Source: Dama dama
Taxonomy: Eukaryota; Chordata; Mammalia; Artiodactyla; Cervidae
DNA: 64,000 nucleotides
Assembly (NCBI RefSeq): GCF_033118175.1
Contig: NC_083714.1
Coordinates: forward strand, 11,780,001 to 11,844,000
Direction of reading: 5' to 3'
The position numbers and the translations under genes are program-made. This document shows, one piece after another, positions 12,223-24,665 of this stretch. Under the pieces are notes generated by a model, which saw nothing but the letters and a program-made list of their open reading frames with translations, had not been told where the DNA came from and did not search any database. How positions within the stretch are numbered: the stretch's first letter is position 1; each line of letters opens with the position of its first letter.

Positions 12223-13058
12223 ACATGCATACACTCAAACACATCTTCTTCCCAACAAAGGCAAAAACAGGTCTGTGCTCAATAAATTCTAGTGCTTTAT
12301 TCCCTTGGTGGATGGGATTTAAAGGAGTGACTGGATAGCTAGATGAACTGGAGAAGTACTTTTGCTAATGGTTCTTAGCATGGTGGAAAAGTCCATCAAG
12401 GACATTTGAAAGCCTCACAGAGTTCACTCCCTTGGCCTATAGACAAGACACCAGCGGTAACCTTTAGCAGCTGCCAAAAGCATCTAAGACTCTCTTAGTC
12501 CTGCTATGCTAGCTGACCTTTGCAAGGAATCCTGGGTATTTTGAACTAAGAACATTTAGTATAAGAAACAAAACAAAAACAAACATATTTCCCTGACATT
12601 TAAGAACAATACTAAAAGTGTCTATCCAAATTCACCTGGCAGGCTTGGCCTGTGGCAAGATGGTGAAGGAGGAGAAGGTGATTTTAAAGCCCACCAGCCC
12701 TGGGTGTCCTCTTGGAGCTCCCACTCCCTCCCATATATGCCCTGGAAGCTTATTGTCTTCCCCACAAGGCTGCCTCTGTGCTGGCCAAAGAAGACTAGAA
12801 TTGGGAAAACGCTTTTGGATTCAACCAAAAGGAAGTCATGGGCAAGCTGACAGGGTACAGTTAGTTTATTAGGTCTAAGATTAAAGTGGTGGGCACTGTG
12901 ATCTGTGCAGTGCCATCTGCATAGGAAGTCTATGGTCCAGTTACTTTTTATCCTGGCCCCAACAGCCTGCCCATTAAAAAAGTTCAAATGTGGCTCAGCT
13001 GAAAAGCAATCAGATCTGTTATTGACACTGTTTCATTCTGAATAGTACAGAGGACTAA
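12223..13058. other. Unique intronic sequence, nothing recognised
   Basis: Open frames at 12618-12987 on both strands overlap each other and lack domains or codon bias. Confidence 0.4.
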
Positions 13059-13150
13059 AGGCTTTCTTTACTTAGTTCATTAGTTAGCTAACAAGCATTT
13101 TCCAAGGACCTACTGTGCATGGAGCACAGTCCCAGACACTCGCTCTTGCC
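13059..13150 (-). repeat. L2/MIR fragment
   Basis: 'gctaacaagcattttccaag' followed by 'gacctactgtgcatggagca' is a diverged reverse L2/MIR 3' end. Confidence 0.5.
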
Positions 13151-13547
13151 ATTGCTGCTTCTGCTATTTAATTTCTGAATACAGGCTGTTGCCAGACATC
13201 CAATTTTCTGAGTGCCTGCTCTGACAGGGAACAATGACTAATGAACCAAACATCAGGGAGGGCCCTCTGATCTCCAGCACAGAACATGCCCATAAAGGCA
13301 GAGTCTAATTTGTTCAGCAGGCAGCTGCCAATTCTTCTGGGATCTTAATTACCTGGAGCAGTTTATATGGGCGAATCCCCTTGGGAGAGAAACCCTGAAC
13401 TCTGTCTTTCTCACACCCTATCATACGCCAGGCCCTACAAATGGCTTGAAACCCCAGCCACTGCACATAGGTACAAAGTCCAGGCCATGGTGGTTCACCA
13501 GACAGGCACAGCACACAACCCTCCTTCACACCTCTGCATACATTCCC

Positions 13548-13549
<2 letters not shown>

Positions 13550-13602
<53 letters not shown>
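13550..13602. repeat. (CA)25 microsatellite
   Basis: About 25 uninterrupted CA units, the longest pure dinucleotide tract in the window and therefore the best candidate polymorphic marker here. Confidence 0.97.
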
Positions 13603-13605
<3 letters not shown>

Positions 13606-13790
13606 CAGCAGTGGGTTATAGCGGAAAGTACTCTGGATTGCAAGTATCTTGGTATCAACTCAGCTCTGTCTCTGCTTCTCTGGGTGACCTTGGACGAGAC
13701 TTTTTCTGTCTCTGGGCTTCTGTTTCCTGTCCTATAACGTGAGAGGTGGGACTAGATGATCTCTGTGGGCCTTTCCTGTTCTAGGACTTG
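13606..13790 (+). repeat. MIR
   Basis: 'agtgggttatagcggaaagt', 'ctctgggtgaccttggacga', 'gcttctgtttcctgtcctat' follow forward MIR order (tagnggttaagag, gtgaccttgggcaag, cagtttcctcatctgt). Confidence 0.85.
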
Positions 13791-14134
13791 ACATTCTGCT
13801 TCCTGACCCCCAAGAGAGCTGCGTGACCAGGTCAACTTTGTAAAATGGGGCTGAGACAAGATGGGGGCAGTAGTCAGAGTCACGGAGGAGGGAAATCTCT
13901 CTGTTTCCTTGGGTTGGCCCCTCTCAAAGCTCCAGTCTATTTCTGAAAAGTTTCACAAACCAAGCTGGGGGATCCGGTGGCACTGTGGGTTCTGCAGTTC
14001 CCTTCAGCCTCATCTCCCTCCCCCATCATTCTTTTCATAACCCTTATTCCAACTCTCATTCCTTTTAACTGGCCCTTAAGCTCATACTGACTAGTTCCCT
14101 TTAGCAAGCTCTTCAGAGAGACCAATGATTAAAT

Positions 14135-14290
14135 GGTCTCAAGAGTCTCCTGAGTCTGTAAAATGTAAATAACAGCCCCTGCCCTGGCGGCCTTCACAGG
14201 CTTTCCAGAGGATCAAATAAGATAAAGTCTGTGAAAGTTCTTTGGAAATTGTCAAGTGCTATGCAAATGCGAGGGATTGTTATTAATGAT
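14135..14290 (+). repeat. MIR fragment
   Basis: 'ctgtaaaatgtaaataacag', 'gaggatcaaataagataaag' and 'gtcaagtgctatgcaaatgc' match the 3' part of forward MIR. Confidence 0.8.
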
Positions 14291-14953
14291 GGGTGAGGAG
14301 GTAGCCACGTGAGGCGAGGGGGAGCAGAGTGCCAACTTGCCTGCTCTCATCACCGTCTTCACTGGGTGAAGGCACTGGCGTTGCCAGCTGGCCTGTAGTC
14401 ACCTAACACATCCATGGGGGTGGTTCTTTGATTAGCATTACCCCCCATTGTCCCCTAGCAGAGTTCAAGCCAGAGGAAAGAGGACAAGGAAGGAGTAGGT
14501 TAGTTTGGTATGGAGAGAGAAAGGCCTAGGGTTGTGATTTTTTTTCTTAAAAAAGGCAACCCTTTCCTTCAAACAGAGTCTCACATAGAAAACTCAGTTT
14601 ATAAAACAGATGAGAGCAGAGCTACTCAAGTTGAAGTTGGGATGATGCCCATGGAATCCCATTGGCTGGAGTCTCTGCTTGCCCTCAAGATCACTCTGGT
14701 GGGTCCCTAGGGCTCCAAAGGAGCACATGGAAAAATCCTCAGTGTAGAGCAGGCGCTCTTGCCTGGCATCTGGGGCTCCAGACATGCAGGAGACAGCCAT
14801 AGTCTGGGCACTGGAGCGAGGGAGTACAGGGCACAGAAAAGGGGGATGGAAGAATGCTATAGAAAGGCAGAATTGGGGGCAACACCTTTAGTTTACTCAG
14901 CAGCTTTTGTCTGGGCCCCAGGCCTGCATTCTGGGGTTACCCTAGAATGGTTT
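14291..14953. other. Unique intronic sequence, nothing recognised
   Basis: No exon or repeat recognised. Confidence 0.4.
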
Positions 14954-15130
14954 GGTTTGGTTTAGTAAGTTGTGTCCAACTTTTGCAACCTCATGGACTG
15001 TAGCCCGCTAGGCTCCTCTGTCCATGGGATTCTCCAGGCAAGAATATTGGAGTGGGTAGCCATTCCCTTTCCCATGGGATCTTCCTGATCCAGGCAGATT
15101 CCTTACCGACTAAGCCACCAGGGAAGCCCA
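14954..15130 (-). mobile_element. Bov-tA SINE (inverted partner of 15203-15430)
   Basis: Reverse Bov-tA: 'ttgtgtccaacttttgcaac', 'aggctcctctgtccatggga', 'ccttaccgactaagccacca', 'gggaagccc'. The middle box-B part is shortened. Its head faces the head of the next SINE 72 bp away. Confidence 0.92.
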
Positions 15131-15202
15131 GGGCTGCAGTTTTGTGAATCAGTGCTCCAAAATCAGTGCTACAGAAAAACATGGGTCTAGAAATGGGTGA
15201 AG

Positions 15203-15430
15203 GGGCTTCCCAGGTAGCGCTGTTGGTAAAGAACCTGCCTACCAATGCAGGAGACATAAAGAGATGTGGGTTTGATTCCCAGGTCGGGAAGATCCCCTGG
15301 AGGAGGGCATTTCAACCTGCTCCAATATTCTTGCCTAAAGAATCTGCATGGACAGAGGAGCCTGGTGGGCTACAGTCCAGAGGGCTGCAAAGAGTCAGAA
15401 ACAACTGAAGCAACTAACATGCACACATGC
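15203..15430 (+). mobile_element. Bov-tA SINE
   Basis: Forward Bov-tA: 'ggggcttcccaggtagcgct', 'gtgggtttgattcccaggtc', 'gcctggtgggctacagtcca', 'gcaactaacatgcacac'. With the preceding reverse copy it forms a long inverted repeat. Confidence 0.92.
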
Positions 15431-16036
15431 AGAAATGGGTGAAACAAAGGATGGGACCAAATGAATGTAAGCAGGGCTCCTGCTTTCTCACTTTGAGGGG
15501 GAAGAAGTCTGCTGGAGTAGCTCTTTCCAGCCCATGAGCATCCTTGGCATGGGATGAGGAAAAGGCCAGAAGGAACTGGCCTGACATCTTCAGGTGTGCT
15601 CAGTGGCCAGACAGACAGCAAGCTGCCACCAGCTCCGGGGACTGGGGAGAGGAGGAGGAGCGGACACACAGGTGAGCACAACTATGCCCTCTGAGCAGGG
15701 GGTGTTGGGCCTTGTCGGGACTAGAGTCCAAATGCCTGAGACATAGAACAAGGAGAGAGAGCTGAGGAGTTGGGGAGGGGAAACAGAAGGCTTCCTCCTG
15801 AAGTGCTTGCTCCATTTTCCCACCCTCCCCACCCAAACAGGCTCAGTGACATGGCACAGTTGACTGAGTAGGCAGAAAGCAATCAGATACCGCAGGTACA
15901 AGCTGAGTGTTCCAGACACGATAGGGGTACGTGTGCCTAAGACTTTCACACAGCCAGGACATGAGTGGTTGCTGACTCCCTAAGGCAGATGGAACAGTGT
16001 CAGGGATTTCTTTTGAGTATCTGGAACTGGGAGGAT
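15431..16036. other. Unique intronic sequence, nothing recognised
   Basis: No repeat or exon recognised. Minus-strand frames at 15590-15949 are proline/leucine-rich shadows. Confidence 0.4.
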
Positions 16037-16071
16037 ATAATAATAATAATAATAACAACAACAACAATAAA
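16037..16071. repeat. (TAA)n(CAA)n microsatellite
   Basis: About six TAA units followed by about four CAA units, forming a compound trinucleotide repeat. Confidence 0.95.
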
Positions 16072-16733
16072 ATCACCTTAGACTAAATGATGCTGGCACC
16101 AGAGAAACATCCGGTGCTGGTATTTCTGTAATATTCAGGCCCTTTGCAAAAGTTCAACATCTTTCTTGAGGAGATTCTTATTCCACATGTGTCTTCTCTG
16201 ATTCCTTTTCCACATGTGGTGGCCTAGAGCTCCTTCTCAAATTACCCTGAGGTAGCTGCTACAGAGACACGTTCTCTGTGCCAGGGTTGAGCAGGAAATG
16301 GGTAACCCAGAGCAGAAGGATCAGCAGCAAAAGCCATTTGCGCTCGAAGAAAACGAGAGTATTTGGAATTCTGGTGTGCTTGGGTGGAGGGGAAGAGGTC
16401 GTTACACCAGCCCAGACAGTCTTTGTCCCCACTCTTCTGTAAAGGAGCAGTGGGACCATCTCGGAAAATGTGTTGGATGAGAGAATCACTTGGCTAGAGG
16501 TTACTTCCCCTGCATAAGCCTGTGTGAGCACAGACACTGGGAAGGAGGCAGAGAGGGGGGCTCCTGAGGGGCCTGGGGAGGAACAGGACTCAAGGAGGAA
16601 AGAAGAGCAAATGAGCCAAAAATAGCTTTGCAACAGACCCCTCAGAAGGACTGTAACCCTAGCTCTGTAAGTGGTTAGAGCTCCTCCCTTCAAACGAGGA
16701 TGGTTTTGCTATTACAAGGATATTTAAATCAGG
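16072..16733. other. Unique intronic sequence, nothing recognised
   Basis: No repeat or exon recognised. Confidence 0.4.
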
Positions 16734-16760
16734 TATACACACATACACACACACACACAG
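16734..16760. repeat. (CA)n microsatellite
   Basis: Short CA tract with one TA interruption. Confidence 0.85.
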
Positions 16761-16827
16761 CCAGGAAGGATTTCTACTCTCTTCCTAGCATCTTCCAAAA
16801 GTGCCTGCCTGGCTGGTGGCAGGAAGG

Positions 16828-17022
16828 TGTGCGTGCTAGGTTGCGTCTGATTCTTTGCGACCCTATAGACTAGCGCACCAGGCTCCTCTGTCCATGGGAT
16901 TCTCCAGGCAAGAATACTGGTGTGGGTTGCCATTTCTTCCTCCAGGGGATCTTCCTGACCCAGGGGGGTCTCCTGAGTCTCCTGCATTGGCAGGCAGATT
17001 CTTTACCACTTCGCCACTTGGC
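16828..17022 (-). mobile_element. Bov-tA SINE
   Basis: Reverse Bov-tA: 'gttgcgtctgattctttgcg', 'gggattctccaggcaagaat', 'attctttaccacttcgccac'. Near full length. Confidence 0.93.
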
Positions 17023-19142
17023 GGGGAGGGCACAGGGGCCTAGGCCGAATTTAGGCTCAGCTGGAGTCCTCCCCCTCTGTTTGGGCTTCTATGAGGGTCA
17101 GGGCAGAGCCAGGACTCTCCCAGTCCCCTCTGCTAACGTCAACAGCATCCCCAGGGATGGCTTTATATGTGGATGGAGAGGGTAGCTGCCTGCTTGGTAT
17201 GATTTGAGAGGTAAAGGTCAGAGGAACCTTGCCCGAAAAGGTCAGCTCTGCTAGCCCCCAGCTAAGCCTGAAGTTCTCACAGTGCTTACTCTTGGCAAAG
17301 GTCCAGGTCTAAAGAGAATTGTGACTTGGGCAGGGGAAGCAATGTTCAGTTACTACCAGCTGTTTACACCTTGACTGGATTCACAGTATCACATTAGCAG
17401 TAGCAGAAAGCAAGCTTCCCGCAGGAGGATGGTTAAGAGACAGGGAGATCAGGAAAGTTCTGGAACATGTGCTATCTATCACCCCGAGCAGCTAGGGGTA
17501 GTTTGAGGGAGCTTGTGCTAGAAAGCAGAATGAGGGAGAAGAAAGAGAGTCAAAACCAAATTCTACCCAGTTGGCCATTTTCTGAGGAATGTGCCTGCTT
17601 CCTCTATCCAGGCTGAGAATGTTTCAGATTTGACATTTAGGTTTACAACAAAGGAGATAAAATCTCCTCCCCAGAGAGAGGCATTTCCCCTGAATTCAGA
17701 CTCATCGCCTCCCACTTAACGGACAGACCATGTGCTGGTGAGGAGGGCCGAGATCCCGAGCCAGGGTGTCACTCACCCTTCAAGGCCTGGCGTGGCGCAC
17801 TCCTTGCTTCCTGAGAAGAAGAGCGTGACTACCATCACCTGGTCTTTGTCATGGCGGGGAATCTGCTCCCTTGGCCAAGCCCCTGCCCTGGAGACAAAGA
17901 ATAGGAAAGGAACACACAAAGAGCTGCACTTAGATGCCAGGCGTCTGTTTCCATCGGTGCCAGGACAGACCTGAGCAGTGGGTTGGATGTTGCAGCTGGG
18001 GTCCCTTGGCACTGGAGAGGCTAGAAGTTATCCAGACAATAGAGCCCAATAGATGGAGTCCTACAGCCCATCTTATATTCCCCAGAGATACCACAAGAGT
18101 CTAATGATGTTGCCGAGGCCCATAGCCAAAACGCCCCCGGCAGGCAAAAATGCAAAAATCGATTCACAAAATCCGCAAAGAATTAAGTGTAGATAGAGCC
18201 AGATTGAATGAACCCCCTGGCCTCTGTGGGCTGCAGGGACCAGAGGAACCCCATTCCCCTAGGTTGCTACAGTGCCTGTCATGGTGACATGACATCTGCT
18301 GCAAGGGGTTATGACTGGCTCAAGGATCTAGGGTCCGTCCCCTTGGTTTCTCACTGCTAGGCAAAAAGCAGTAGCAAGCCTCTTTTCTTCACCTACAGCT
18401 TGGTCCCTGGTGGGATGCACCTGGCCAGCTCTGCTCTGTTTTCTTAAGTGTATGTGGAGTCAGAGCAAGGAGCAAGGGAGGGAGAAGGGGAGTGAGGAGG
18501 GAGGATGGACTTGAGGAAGGGAGGAAGGGCCAGGATGCTGGCCTCCTGAGGTAGCCCAGATTTCACATGAATACACTACTGACTGTGAAAGGTAGCAGTG
18601 TTGCCTCTTCCAATTCTAGCACTTCTGGGAGTCATTTCTCAGCTCACACTTCCCTCCTGTGACAGATACATAAATCCTTGGCTGAAGAGGCTGCCGTGCC
18701 CCTTCCTGTCTCAGATGTGATTTTCTTCAGATGAATTGCACCACCTCCTTCAGACTTGCACAGGTCAGGTGACCAGACCAGGCACAGTGCAACAGCCATT
18801 AGGCTGTGAGGAAGGAGAAGAGAACTGTGATTTCTGGTCAACTCCCTGGCTCTATGTCTCCCCAAAGCAAGCTAGATACCTGCAGACAAGCCCCTTAGAC
18901 CTTCCTGGACAAGTCCGTTGCATAAACAACCATATGACACATACCTAAGACACACAGAGAAGATTTCTGAAAGCCAACTCTCAAGTATTTCTGGGAGGCT
19001 TTTCCACTTTGAGAAATGTCTGTGGCAACACCTGGTCTCAGCTTAGCTTCTCCCTACACCCAGGTTCTTCTCCTAGTTTCTGTATACTCCAGGAATGCAG
19101 GCTCACTTTCATATTGGCCCAAATAATTAGGAAAGCAGAACT
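17023..19142. other. Repeat-poor intronic stretch (2.1 kb)
   Basis: No interspersed repeat or exon is recognised. A purine-rich patch lies around 18470-18535 (gaggaagggaggaagggcc). Confidence 0.4.
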
Positions 19143-19164
19143 ACTGAAAAAAAAAAAAAAAAAC
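19143..19164. repeat. Poly(A) tract
   Basis: An 18-base A run without a recognisable retroelement beside it. It could be the remnant of a tail. Confidence 0.8.
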
Positions 19165-20810
19165 AACTAGGCCCCTACTGCAATTTAAAAGCTAGCTATA
19201 TGTGATTTTTTGGGGGTGTAACTTTTATTTTGTATTATCCATGCCACAGGTCCAATGTTACCCCAGCTACATGAAATTCAACTGTAGTTGTATTTGGAAT
19301 CTGTGTGTGAGTGGATGATTTCTTTTTGCAAGAATCTTTTTTATTTATGTTTGACTTGGACTGGTGTCAAAGTGACTCTGCATGCCTGAGTACCCACAGA
19401 GCAGCTCGCTCAGGTGGGGGTGTGCTAGCAACCTAGGAGTCAGTGACTCCTATGGATAATCCCCAACGTGGATAATGAATATAAGAACAACCAAAATGTG
19501 ACAGATACAAGAATGGATCTATGTGGCTAAAGACAGAGGCTGCAATGAATCAGAAGTACATAATTTAGTATTATTAAGGAGTAAGCATGATCCTGGATGC
19601 TCTAAATAGAGAAGAAGCCTGTAGGAACTCTGAGGTCATCTTCCTTCTCTATTCCATGGCCACTGGCCACTAATGAAACCCTATACTGCTCCAGTCTCCC
19701 GTGGAACAGCTAGCTCAAGGAGTTAGGGCAGGTGATTAGGTCCTCTGAGGTTCAGTTAATTTTGCTCTTTTTCAAACCGGCCATCTTGCAAAATGTGTGT
19801 CACTGGTAAGGGAGATGGGGGTGACTGGCTAAAGCTGTTACAGAGGACATAATGAAGTTTCTGGTAGAGAATTTGGAGGTTGTCTAAGGGATAGAGAAAT
19901 ACAAGCTGGTTCAAATTTTTTATAATAGATTTTGTTAATTTGGAAAAGAAAACTGACAAAGGGCATCAGAACTACCATTAAGCATACAAAGAGGTGGATC
20001 AGAAAGCAGGAGGACAAAATTTGGGAAGAACAGTCTCATAGAGCAAAGGTTATTAAACACTGGACTGGACCACCAAAGGATGTTGTAGTATTTCCTTTCT
20101 TAGAGGTGTTGGAAGTGCAGCTGTCTCGGCTTGAGCCTTTGGCTAAAGACAGTTCCTAGGACAACATAGCAAAGACATGCAAGGCTCCTCAGATACAATC
20201 CAGGCGGAAGGCAGAACAGACCCAAAACCTCGATCACCTTTCCACTTCCTTCTAGGGCTCACCTCACAATCCGCAAGGTGAGCCCCAGGAGGAAGCAGGA
20301 CTAATAATCATGTTCCCTATCTCAGGGCAATGGAAGGAGGAAGGGGCCCATCACAAATTCCTTGTAGAAATGGGAACCCTCTTGTACAGTTTGATTTTAT
20401 ACAAATTTCCCACCAAATCTTGCCTGAATCTGTCTAGAAATTGGCGCCAGTCCATGCGAAATTGCCACAGTGACATATTTCCTGTCCTTCTACTGGGGCT
20501 TTGTGCATTCAGAGAAAGATTGGAACCTCTTTGACTTACTTCCCGGAAATACTCCTTAAGTTGGAGCTGAATATGCCTGTGAACAATGCTGAGAAGAAAT
20601 GAGTGGAAGGTGGTGAGGACAGCCCCACCAACTTATCAGCGACTGTGTCCCAGAGTGTGGTAGAGGCGGTGCCTGGAGCCAGGGGAAAGGCCTGCTGCTG
20701 ATCTGGAGTGTTGAGTGTCACGGGGCAGAGCAGGACATCAGAGATATAAAAATAGCAGCATGTTCTTACACTTGGAAGTGGGCTGTCAGAGGGGGCCCTC
20801 AAGCTAGGTA
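19165..20810. other. Repeat-poor intronic stretch
   Basis: AT-moderate unique sequence. No exon, RNA gene or transposon recognised. Confidence 0.4.
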
Positions 20811-20822
20811 TACATGGATAAG

Positions 20823-21015
20823 TTAAAAAGTGAAAGTCGCTCAGTCGTGTCCAACTCTTTGCAACCCCATGGATAGTCCATGAGATTTTCCAGGCCAGAA
20901 TACTGGAGTGGGTAGTTATTCCCTTCTCCTGGGGCCCTTCCCAACCCAGGGATCAAACCCAGGTCTCCAGCATTGCAGGCGGATTCTTTACCAGCTGAGC
21001 CACCAGAGAAGCCCG
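20823..21015 (-). mobile_element. Bov-tA SINE with 12-bp TSD
   Basis: A reverse Bov-tA (cagtcgtgtccaactctttg ... gagccaccagagaagccc) is flanked by perfect copies of tacatggataag at 20811-20822 and 21016-21027. A small deletion removes part of the gcctgg motif. Confidence 0.96.
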
Positions 21016-21159
21016 TACATGGATAAGATGATCTCAAATCATACAGTATGGCTCCCCTTGCCTACCTCTGCTAACACAAGTGTGGTCGGATAGCCCCAAA
21101 TCCAGTGATTTGCCTACCACTTTCAAGATTTAGGCCATGTTTGAGGACCACCAGTATTG

Positions 21160-21381
21160 TTCTTTTTTTGTTGTTGTTTAGTCAGTCACTCAGCCGTGTA
21201 CCGACTCTTTTGCAACCCCATGGACTGCAACCTGCCAGGCTCCTCTGTCCGTGGGACTTCCCAGGCAAGAATACTGGTGTGGGTTGCCACTTACTTCTCC
21301 AGGGGATCTTCTCGACCAAGGGATGGAGCCCAAGTGTCGTGCATGGGCAGGTGGATTCTTTACCACTAAGCCACATGGGAA
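21160..21381 (-). mobile_element. Bov-tA SINE
   Basis: Reverse Bov-tA beginning with a 'ttgttgttgtttagtcagtc' tail and ending 'taccactaagccacatggga'. It is in the same orientation as the copy 140 bp to its left. Confidence 0.93.
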
Positions 21382-23520
21382 ATCTTATTTATTTAACATT
21401 TTCTCTAAAACAGCTTACAGGAGATTCACTTTTTAAAACTGCCGACTGCTCAGAAATATTTTAGAAATCATATGGTGTATGTGTTAGACACACTCCTCCC
21501 CCTCCATACATGTTGAATAAATAAATAGCTATAAAAAATAGAAAAAGTTAGTCCACGTACCACCTAAAATGATCTTGCACACCACCAGCGCCTGTTTACT
21601 GTGCTTGAGAGGAAGAACAGTGCTTTCTGTATAATGCACACAGAAGGTCCCCACTGCCAACAAGCATGGCTTTATTTTCTCCTGCAATGTAAAGCCGGCA
21701 GGGCTTTAGAGGGCTGAATGGCCGGGATGCCATCCTGAGCCTGCCTCCCTCACGCCTTCCTCTAGGGGTAGGGCCCCGGCCCTTACTATTTCCCTCCTTT
21801 CAGGTGCCAGCCCTGGCCAAGGCTGGAGTTTGCAGCAGAACACAGGGCCCTTATTCTTGGTCAAGTGCTCCTTCCCTCAAGCTATTTTCCCTGCTGAGAA
21901 TTCCTCACTAGACCTCACTTAACTTGGACAGTGCCCTCTGTGGAGCGGACTTCCTCAGCCTTGGCCCCAGGGGCTGCTTTGGCTGGAGTGCCCCCAAGCC
22001 CACATCAGTAGCCTGCCTGTCCAGCCCAGTGCTCACATGGGGCCCAGTCACCTCCGGCTGAGAAGCGTGGAGTGCGTGGTGTCCCGAGCTGGGAACACCG
22101 TCTTCCCTGGGAAGCCAGCAACACCCCTTTCTCTGAGCTGGCTCCCCGGGTGGTCAGGAGACAAAGGAGGCTCGCAGCAAGAACATGAGCAGTGGAGCCA
22201 AAGTGTTCTGTAGGCCAGAAAGATTGTGCCAATGTGGGCTAAACACAAGGACTATCTAACAATCAGGGCTGACCAACAAGGGAACCCGCTTGTGGGTAGA
22301 TGCCTTCAGGCTGAAGTAGTGTGTCCACCCCCTGGGGATGCTTTACAAGATTCCCTGCTGAAGAGTTAAGACCCTTCAGGGGCTTAGAGCCCTTTTTGCT
22401 CTTATTAAACAGATAATCATTCCCCATTCCACCACCCCCCGCCCCCACCCCAGCCAACTTGGACTCTCTCAGGGTCTCTGAATGCAAAGTCCCCAGAAAC
22501 AAAACTGCTCTGAGGGAGGCAGGGCTGAGGCAGGGAGCTCTGCCCGTTCCACTCCCCAGGCTCCCAAAACTCCCTAACTTTCACCACCCACCGGGAGATG
22601 CTTTCTAGTTCAGGGCAGCCCAGCTTGAAAATACTATGGTGAGGAAAATTAAACCAGGTGAAGACCCAAACCCCTTCAAGTTTAAAAGACACACACAGAT
22701 TTTTATTTGTGACCTTGTTTGTTTGGAGGTGTAACATCTATTTGGAGATGAAGGCGGTGGCACAATGCCTCCTGTCTTTCTTTGTGTCCTCCTCTTAAAC
22801 TCTTTCCTCTTCTCCTTCCCTCCTTCAAATTCACCTTCACCCCGGCCTCTCTTCCCCTGCCCCCAACTCTCTCCTTCCTTTCTCTGTTCTTTCCCTTCAG
22901 CAGATGCCAAGGCACCAAGGAGGACCTTAGGGCTCTATATAGTGCAGCGCTATTCCCTGCGGGAATTCTAAGATCCCTTGCAACCACCAGACTCTATGAC
23001 TGATTAACTGAGGGACAAGAAATTATTGTTGAACAAACTGAGCTAAGAAGAAGGTGGGCTAGCAGCAAGGAAGCAGAGTGTGTGACTCTGAGGGTGAGGG
23101 CACTAGGGCAGTAGGCAGGTGCCTGACAGGTGGGGCCGGCTTCTCTTCTACTCACCCTCCCCACTGCAGTAGAGAGGCTGGTGGGTACACAGTTGGCAGA
23201 GGACATTGGAGATCTGCCATGTAGGCAGCACTGAGCTCTCAAGCCTTGCCTGGCAAGGAGCTCTCTCTGGTTAGTGAAGTGTCACCTACTGTGGCTATGG
23301 ACCCTCATCATATAATCCAGGGAGAGATGGTCCACTATGAAGGAATCAGAATGCAGTGAAAGGTACCAAACACCAACTTTCACTAAGCAGATTGGTTTCT
23401 GGTATCTCATCTGTGCATAAGTGAGGGGGAGAGCAGCTATATATAGCAGCAGTCAAATTCTCAAAGGGCCCTGCATTGAGTCATGCAGCGGTGGTTCTGG
23501 TGAAAGTGGGGCTTTACCAA
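21382..23520. other. Repeat-poor intronic stretch (2.1 kb)
   Basis: No interspersed repeat recognised. The CT-rich run at 22790-22895 gives lysine/glutamate-rich shadow frames on the minus strand. No exon supported. Confidence 0.4.
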
Positions 23521-23534
23521 GAAACCAGATTTCT

Positions 23535-24146
23535 TTTTTTTTCCATTTAATTTTATTAGTTGGAGGCTAATTACAATATTGTAGTGGTTTTTGCCATACA
23601 TTGACATGAATCAGCCATGGATTTACATGTGTTCCCCATCCCGATCCCCCCTCCCGCCTCCCTCTCCACCCGATTCCCAGTGGACCAGCTCTGAGTACTT
23701 GTCTCATGCATCCAACCTGGGCTGGTGATCTGTTTCACCCTTGATAGTATACTTATTTCAATGCTGTTCTCTCGGAACATCCCACCCTCACCTTCTCCCA
23801 CAGAGTCTAAAAGTCTGTTCTGTACATCTGTGTCTTTTTTTCTGTTTTGCATATAGGGTTATCGTTACCATCTTTTTAAATCCCATATATATACGTTAGT
23901 ATACTGTATTGGTCTTTATCTTTCTGGCTTACTTCACTCCATATAATGGGCTCCAGTTTCATCCATCTCATTACAACTGATTCAAATGAATTCTTTTTAA
24001 TGGCTGAGTAATATTCCATAATGTATATGTACCACAGCTTCCTTATCCATTCGTCTGCTGATGAGCATCTAGGTTGCTTCCATGTCCTGGCAATTATAAA
24101 CAGTGCTGCAATGAACATTGGGGTACCCGTGTCTCTTTCAGATCTG
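23535..24146 (-). mobile_element. 5'-truncated ruminant L1 with 14-bp TSD
   Basis: It contains the last codons of L1 ORF2 (minus-strand residues such as WYIYIMEYYSAIKKNSFESV) and the whole 3' UTR, ending in a T-rich run (the poly(A) tail on the minus strand). Exact flanking copies of gaaaccagatttct lie at 23521-23534 and 24147-24160. It matches the 3' end of the full-length copy at 54308-62132 closely, with short gaps. The insert is 612 bp and cannot encode a working protein. Confidence 0.96.
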
Positions 24147-24160
24147 GAAACCAGATTTCT

Positions 24161-24665
24161 AAGACAAAGGGCCAGTCTAGTCCTTCTTCTTAGGCAGTCT
24201 TTTAGAGCAAATGCAAACATCCAAGACCAGAAAATCCCCCTAGTTCAAATGATAATTTCTCCAAAGACACACACAAAGAACTCAAGAAACACATTCTGGT
24301 TTGAGGAGCTGAGCTTTGGGGCTGAAGGGGTCACTGGGAGACATTTGGTGGAGAGCTCATTAGCAACTATACCTTGACCACACCCCCAAACACCTTGGTC
24401 TCATTACTAAATCATTCCAAGTCCATCATCCTTGAGTTTTCAAAGTGGACCCTAATGTTCTATTCAGCCTAGATCCTCTCTTGGGGTTATGACTTTTTTA
24501 CACATTTACCATCTTCTCCTTTCCCTTTCTTGCTTTTGTGAATCCCCTCTTCCTCCCATCCTGCCAACCTTCAGGGCTTCAATGACATATTCATGTGTCC
24601 ACACATCCCATCTATACACAACAAGATGCTACAGGTGTGATCTTCCAAAATATCTGAATTGGAAG
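24161..24665. other. Unique intronic sequence, nothing recognised
   Basis: No repeat or exon recognised. Confidence 0.4.

Noticed and set aside
21614..21630. Glucocorticoid-response-like site agaacagtgctttct
   Set aside because: The right half differs from the TGTTCT half-site at two positions. One weak site in 64 kb is expected by chance, although the gene is steroid-induced.
22703..22987. Arg/Glu/Lys-rich minus-strand frames
   Set aside because: They are read through a CT-rich run and show low-complexity composition only.
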